Source: Pseudomonas fluorescens (GTDB taxonomy: Bacteria > Pseudomonadota > Gammaproteobacteria > Pseudomonadales > Pseudomonadaceae). From it: DNA of 46,136 nt. This document shows positions 42,374 through 46,136 of this stretch, in pieces (position 1 is the stretch's first letter; every line of letters starts with the position of its first letter). The notes beneath the pieces are model-generated. The model did no database searches. It worked only from the letters and a program-made list of their open reading frames with translations, and was not told where the DNA came from. The position numbers and the translations under genes are program-made. Location of the stretch: NCBI RefSeq assembly GCF_902497875.1, contig NZ_CABVHY010000045.1, positions 1-46,136 of the forward strand, read 5' to 3'.

Positions 42374-44077
42374 TTACTGCGCAGTCCGGCTCACTTCCCG
42401 CAGCGGCTTGCCGCGTACCGGCGCATCACCTGCGACGTAGTAGTCGGCGGTGCTGCGTGGCAATGGTTTACGGCCACGGATCTTGTCGGCGATTTTCTCG
42501 GCGATCATGATCGTCGGCGCGTTCAGGTTGCCGGTGGTGATGATCGGCATGATCGAGGCATCGACCACGCGCAGGGCTTGCATGCCATGCACACGACCTT
42601 CGGCATCGACCACGGCCATCTCGTCGGTGCCCATCTTGCACGAGCAGGACGGGTGGAATGCAGTTTCGGCGTGCTCGCGGATAAACGTGTCCAGCTGCTC
42701 GTCGCTTTGCACGTCAATGCCCGGGCTGATTTCACGACCACGGTAAGCGTCGAGAGCCGGCTGTTGCATGATTTCCCGAGTCAGGCGGATACCGTCGCGA
42801 AATTCCTGCCAGTCCTGCTCGGTGGCCATGTAGTTGAACAGGATGCTCGGGTGCTGGCGTGGGTCCTTGGACTTGGCCTGGATGCGCCCGCGGCTTGGCG
42901 AACGCATGGAGCCCATGTGCGCCTGGAAGCCGTGTTCTTTCACGCCGTTGCTGCCGTTGTAGTTAATCGCCACCGGCAGGAAGTGATACTGGATGTTCGG
43001 CCAATCGAATTCCGGACGAGTGCGGATGAAACCGCCGGCTTCGAACTGGTTGCTGGCACCGATACCTGTGCCGTTGAACAGCCACTCGGCACCGATGGCC
43101 GGCTGGTTGTGCATCAGCAATGACGGGTATAGCGAGACTGGCTGGGTGCAAGCGTATTGCAAGTACAGTTCCAGGTGGTCTTGCAGGTTTTCACCGACGC
43201 CCGGCAGGTCGTGGACCACCGGGATGTCGAGGCTTTCCAGCAGTTTGGCCGGGCCGACGCCGGAGCGTTGCAGGATCTGCGGCGAAGCGATAGCGCCGGA
43301 GCACAGCAGCACTTCCTTGCGGGCACGTGCTTCAACACGCTCTTCAGCGTCGCCCACCAGATAACGTACACCGACCGCACGCTTGCCTTCGAACAGAATC
43401 TTGTCGGTCAGGGCGTGGGTGACGATGGTCAGGGTCGAGCGCTTCTTGGCGATATCCAGGTAGCCGCGAGCGGTGCTGGCGCGACGGCCGTTGGGCGTCA
43501 CAGTACGGTCCATCGGACCGAAACCTTCCTGCTGGTAGCCGTTCAGGTCGTCGGTACGCGGGTAACCGGCTTGCACGCCGGCTTCGACCATGGCGCTGAA
43601 CAGCGGGTTATTGCCGGCTTTCGGCGTGGTCACGCTGACCGGACCGTCGCTACCGTGGTAGTCGTTCGGGCCGATGTCACGGGTTTCAGCCTTGCGGAAA
43701 TACGGCAGGCAGTCGAGGTAAGTCCAGTCTTCCAGACCTGGCAGTTTCGACCAGTTGTCGTAGTCCATGGCGTTGCCGCGGATGTAGCACATGCCGTTGA
43801 TCAGCGAAGAACCACCCAGGCCTTTGCCGCGGCCGCATTCCATCTTGCGACCGTCCATGTGTGGTTCCGGATCGGTTTCATACGCCCAGTTGTAGCGACG
43901 GCCTTGCAGCGGGAACGCCAAGGCGGCCGGCATTTGCGTGCGGAAGTCCAGGCGATAATCCGGGCCGCCTGCTTCGAGCAGCAGTACGGTGACGCCTTCG
44001 TCTTCAGTCAGACGGGTCGCCAGGGTGTTACCGGCAGAACCGGCCCCGATGATGATGTAATCGAATTCTTGGGACAT
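42374..44077 (-). CDS. betA: Choline dehydrogenase
   Basis: Oxidises choline to betaine aldehyde, the first step to glycine betaine, passing electrons to the membrane chain. 567 residues, GMC flavoprotein family: FAD loop DYIIIGAGSAGNTLATRL, the GMC signature GRGKGLGGSSLINGM, the second signature GAIASPQILQRSGVGP, and the catalytic His in TAFHPSCSCKMG. The start at 44077 follows GAGGG eight bases upstream; a GTG three codons earlier is the alternative. betB lies 151 bases upstream across a REP pair. Confidence 0.96.
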   Translation of the reverse strand: MSQEFDYIIIGAGSAGNTLATRLTEDEGVTVLLLEAGGPDYRLDFRTQMPAALAFPLQGRRYNWAYETDPEPHMDGRKMECGRGKGLGGSSLINGMCYIRGNAMDYDNWSKLPGLEDWTYLDCLPYFRKAETRDIGPNDYHGSDGPVSVTTPKAGNNPLFSAMVEAGVQAGYPRTDDLNGYQQEGFGPMDRTVTPNGRRASTARGYLDIAKKRSTLTIVTHALTDKILFEGKRAVGVRYLVGDAEERVEARARKEVLLCSGAIASPQILQRSGVGPAKLLESLDIPVVHDLPGVGENLQDHLELYLQYACTQPVSLYPSLLMHNQPAIGAEWLFNGTGIGASNQFEAGGFIRTRPEFDWPNIQYHFLPVAINYNGSNGVKEHGFQAHMGSMRSPSRGRIQAKSKDPRQHPSILFNYMATEQDWQEFRDGIRLTREIMQQPALDAYRGREISPGIDVQSDEQLDTFIREHAETAFHPSCSCKMGTDEMAVVDAEGRVHGMQALRVVDASIMPIITTGNLNAPTIMIAEKIADKIRGRKPLPRSTADYYVAGDAPVRGKPLREVSRTAQ

Positions 44078-44134
44078 TGAATGCACCCTCTTTGTGTTGG
44101 GTCAGGTCAGGCCATGGCGAGTGCTGCGCACTCG

Positions 44135-44198
44135 ATCGCGAGCAGGCTCGCTCCCACATTGGAATGAGGTTTCCTGTGGGAGCGAGCCTGCTCGCGAT
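44135..44198. repeat. REP pair between betB and betA
   Basis: Perfect inverted copies, ATCGCGAGCAGGCTCGCTCC at 44135 and the complement ending at 44198, with a 16-base loop. A strong hairpin between two genes of the operon; it could adjust the betA:betB ratio. Confidence 0.9.
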
Positions 44199-44228
44199 GA
44201 CGGCCTCGCAGGCGAAACAAATACCGCC

Positions 44229-45701
44229 TTAGAAAACCGAGGCGTAATCGCCCAGCTCGACCTGTACCGATTTGATGCGAGTGAAGTTGTTCAGCGAGCT
44301 GATGCCGTTCTCACGGCCCACGCCCGACTGCTTGTAGCCGCCGACTGGCATCTTGGCGTCGGACTCGCCCCAGGCGTTGATCCAGCAGATACCGGCTTCC
44401 AGCTGGTGAATCACGCGGTGAGCGCGGTTCAGGTCCTTGGTGACCACACCGGCGGCCAGGCCGAAGTCGGTGTCGTTGGCACGACGGATCACTTCTTCTT
44501 CGGTTTCATAGCTGAGGATGCTCATCACCGGACCAAAGATTTCTTCGCGAACGATGGTCATGTCGTCGGTGCAGTCGGTGAACACGGTCGGTGCCACGAA
44601 TGCGCCTTTGGCGAATTCGCCGTCGGTCAGACGATCACCGCCGCACAGCAGGCGAGCGCCTTCTTCCTTACCTTTGGCGATGTAGCCGAGCACGCTTTCC
44701 ATATGGGCGAAGCTGACCAGCGGGCCGAAGTTGGTGTTCTCGTCTTGCGGGTTGCCGATGCGGATGCGCGCTACGCGCTCAACGATCTTGGCTTCGAAAG
44801 CGGCTTTCAGGTGGCTCGGTACGAATACGCGAGTGCCGTTGGTGCAGACCTGACCAGAGCTGTAGAAGTTGGCCATCATCGCGGTGTCGGCGGCGCGATC
44901 GAGGTCGGCGTCGTCGAAGATGATCAGTGGGGACTTGCCGCCCAGTTCCATGGTCACGTCTTTGAGCGAGGAGCTCGAAGCGCTGGCCATGACCTTCTTG
45001 CCGGTGTCGGTGCCGCCGGTGAAGGAGATTTTTTCGATGCGAGGGTGCTCGGTCAGCCAGGTGCCGACTTCACGGCCGCTACCGGTCAGGACGTTGAACA
45101 CGCCGTCCGGCAAACCGGCTTCGGTGTAGATCTCGGCCAGCTTCAGGGTGGTCAGGGACGTGACTTCGCTTGGCTTGAAGATCATCGCGTTACCGGCCGC
45201 CAGGGCAGGTGCGGATTTCCACAGGGCGATCTGGATCGGGTAGTTCCACGCGCCGATACCGGCCACAACGCCCAGAGGCTCGCGACGGGTGTAGACGAAG
45301 GAAGTGGTGCGCAGCGGGATCTGCTCGCCTTCGATGGCCGGGACCAGACCTGCGTAGTACTCGAGCACGTCAGCGCCGGTGACGATGTCGACGTAACGGG
45401 TTTCGGAGTACGACTTGCCAGTGTCCAGCGTCTCCAGGGCCGCCAGTTCATCGTTGCGCTCGCGCAGGATGTCAACGGCACGACGCAGGATGCGCGAACG
45501 CTCCATGGCAGTCATGGCGGCCCAGATTTTCTGGCCCTTTTCGGCGGCGACAACCGCACGCTCGACGTCTTCTTTGGACGCACGCTGCACTTGTGCGAGG
45601 ACTTCACCGTTAGCCGGGTTGATGGCATCGAAGGTGGCGTCGCTGCTGGCGTCGGAGTAACCGCCATCGATGTAAAGTTTTTGCAGTTCGAAACGGGCCA
45701 T
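44229..45701 (-). CDS. betB: Betaine aldehyde dehydrogenase
   Basis: Oxidises betaine aldehyde to glycine betaine with NAD(P)+. 490 residues, the length of the P. aeruginosa enzyme. Catalytic Cys 286 in SSGQVCTNGT and Glu 252 in MELGGKSP; coenzyme-binding FTGGTDTGKKV and GIGAWNYPIQIALWKSAPAL. The start at 45701 has GAGG upstream; the frame back to 45740 is not needed. Confidence 0.98.
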   Translation of the reverse strand: MARFELQKLYIDGGYSDASSDATFDAINPANGEVLAQVQRASKEDVERAVVAAEKGQKIWAAMTAMERSRILRRAVDILRERNDELAALETLDTGKSYSETRYVDIVTGADVLEYYAGLVPAIEGEQIPLRTTSFVYTRREPLGVVAGIGAWNYPIQIALWKSAPALAAGNAMIFKPSEVTSLTTLKLAEIYTEAGLPDGVFNVLTGSGREVGTWLTEHPRIEKISFTGGTDTGKKVMASASSSSLKDVTMELGGKSPLIIFDDADLDRAADTAMMANFYSSGQVCTNGTRVFVPSHLKAAFEAKIVERVARIRIGNPQDENTNFGPLVSFAHMESVLGYIAKGKEEGARLLCGGDRLTDGEFAKGAFVAPTVFTDCTDDMTIVREEIFGPVMSILSYETEEEVIRRANDTDFGLAAGVVTKDLNRAHRVIHQLEAGICWINAWGESDAKMPVGGYKQSGVGRENGISSLNNFTRIKSVQVELGDYASVF

Positions 45702-45809
45702 AGTGTCCTCGCAAGTGCATAAGTGGTTGGCGTTGACCACTGGGCGTGCCGTATCAGCTGGGGCAGCGCTGGTCAGTGGCGGTTCAGGGGCTGAGCGGTT
45801 ATGTGTGCT

Positions 45810-46136
45810 CTAACTCACCTGCTTGGCCAGTTGGAAATCCATGTATTCGTAAGCGATCTGGTGCGCTTGCTCAGTGTCGAAAGCATCTCCCGACAGCGCG
45901 CCGCGCAACCACAAGCCGTCAATGAGGGCTGCCAGACCACGGGCGGCGCTGCGCGCTTGATCAAGCGGCAACACACGGCGGAACTGGCAGCACAGGTTGG
46001 AATACAGGCGGTGATCGTTGATCCGCTGCAACCTGTGCAATGACGGGTGGTGCATGCTGGTGGCCCAGAAGGCCAGCCAGGTTTTCATTGCCGGGCCATT
46101 GACCTGGCTGGCGTCGAAGTTGCCTTCGATAATCAC
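45810..46136 (-). CDS. betI: BetI transcriptional repressor, C-terminal part (5' end outside window)
   Basis: The last 108 residues of a TetR-family protein, ending in FQLAKQVS. The sequence VNGPAMKTWLAFWATSMHHPSLHRLQRINDHRLYSNLCCQFRRVLP is the BetI ligand domain; the HTH lies beyond the window edge, so the apparent GTG at the edge is probably an internal Val codon. BetI represses the bet genes in the absence of choline. It is followed by betB after 108 bases, the usual betI-betB-betA order. Confidence 0.93.
   Translation of the reverse strand: MIIEGNFDASQVNGPAMKTWLAFWATSMHHPSLHRLQRINDHRLYSNLCCQFRRVLPLDQARSAARGLAALIDGLWLRGALSGDAFDTEQAHQIAYEYMDFQLAKQVS

Overview
The window is chromosomal DNA from a Pseudomonas, most likely of the P. 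fluorescens complex. Three things support this. The gene order metK - ArsR/methyltransferase - tkt - epd - pgk - small lipoprotein - MliC-like lipoprotein - fba, and the order rhlE - orphan gene - metF - ahcY, are arrangements I know from P. aeruginosa and its relatives. The coding sequence is GC-rich. Many intergenic gaps carry the paired REP/REPIN hairpins typical of the fluorescens group. I see no prophage, insertion sequence, rRNA, tRNA or CRISPR array. The naming rests on reading motifs, not on database searches.

Layout. 1-5191 (minus strand): RhlE-type RNA helicase (cut by the window edge), an orphan periplasmic binding protein, metF, and ahcY behind a clear SAH riboswitch. 5519-8864 (plus): YciA-like acyl-CoA thioesterase, a formate/nitrite-transporter family protein, and a secreted DUF3857/transglutaminase protein. 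9211-16096 (mixed): two transporters, a MAPEG protein, lytic transglycosylase MltA, a cytochrome c'-like lipoprotein, a DUF1090 protein and DNA ligase LigB. 16330-18535 (minus): metK and an ArsR-methyltransferase fusion regulator in one operon, behind a perfect 14-bp inverted repeat. 18796-25233 (plus): tkt, epd, pgk, two small lipoproteins and fba, a Calvin-type/glycolytic cluster. 25310-25960: an AT-rich patch with one unknown secreted protein. 25976-33898: PL7 alginate lyase, a response regulator-PAS-GGDEF-EAL protein, a YgjP-like metallopeptidase, a winged-helix protein, an ElaA-like acetyltransferase, a second orphan binding protein and a YccS-type membrane protein. 34157-41274 (minus): BaiN-like flavoprotein, DbpA helicase, an EmrB-type exporter and a TldE/TldD pair. 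41397-46136 (minus): RraA-like protein and the choline-to-glycine-betaine genes betA, betB and (partial) betI.

How the genes work together. metF, ahcY, metK and the ArsR-methyltransferase regulator all belong to the S-adenosylmethionine cycle. The window appears to hold two separate sensors for that cycle: an RNA one (the SAH riboswitch on ahcY) and a protein one (the regulator and its palindrome). tkt, epd, pgk and fba join the pentose phosphate pathway, the erythrose-4-phosphate route to pyridoxal phosphate, and lower glycolysis/gluconeogenesis. betI-betB-betA convert choline to the osmoprotectant glycine betaine.

The points most worth a second look are: the ahcY leader, where a stem over the ribosome binding site overlaps the riboswitch closing helix; the palindrome at 18574-18603; the EAL domain at 28370-29090, which lacks a conserved metal-binding Asn; the REPIN nested inside a second inverted repeat at 8947-9165; and the AT-rich island at 25310-25960. 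I found no clear undescribed multi-gene system.
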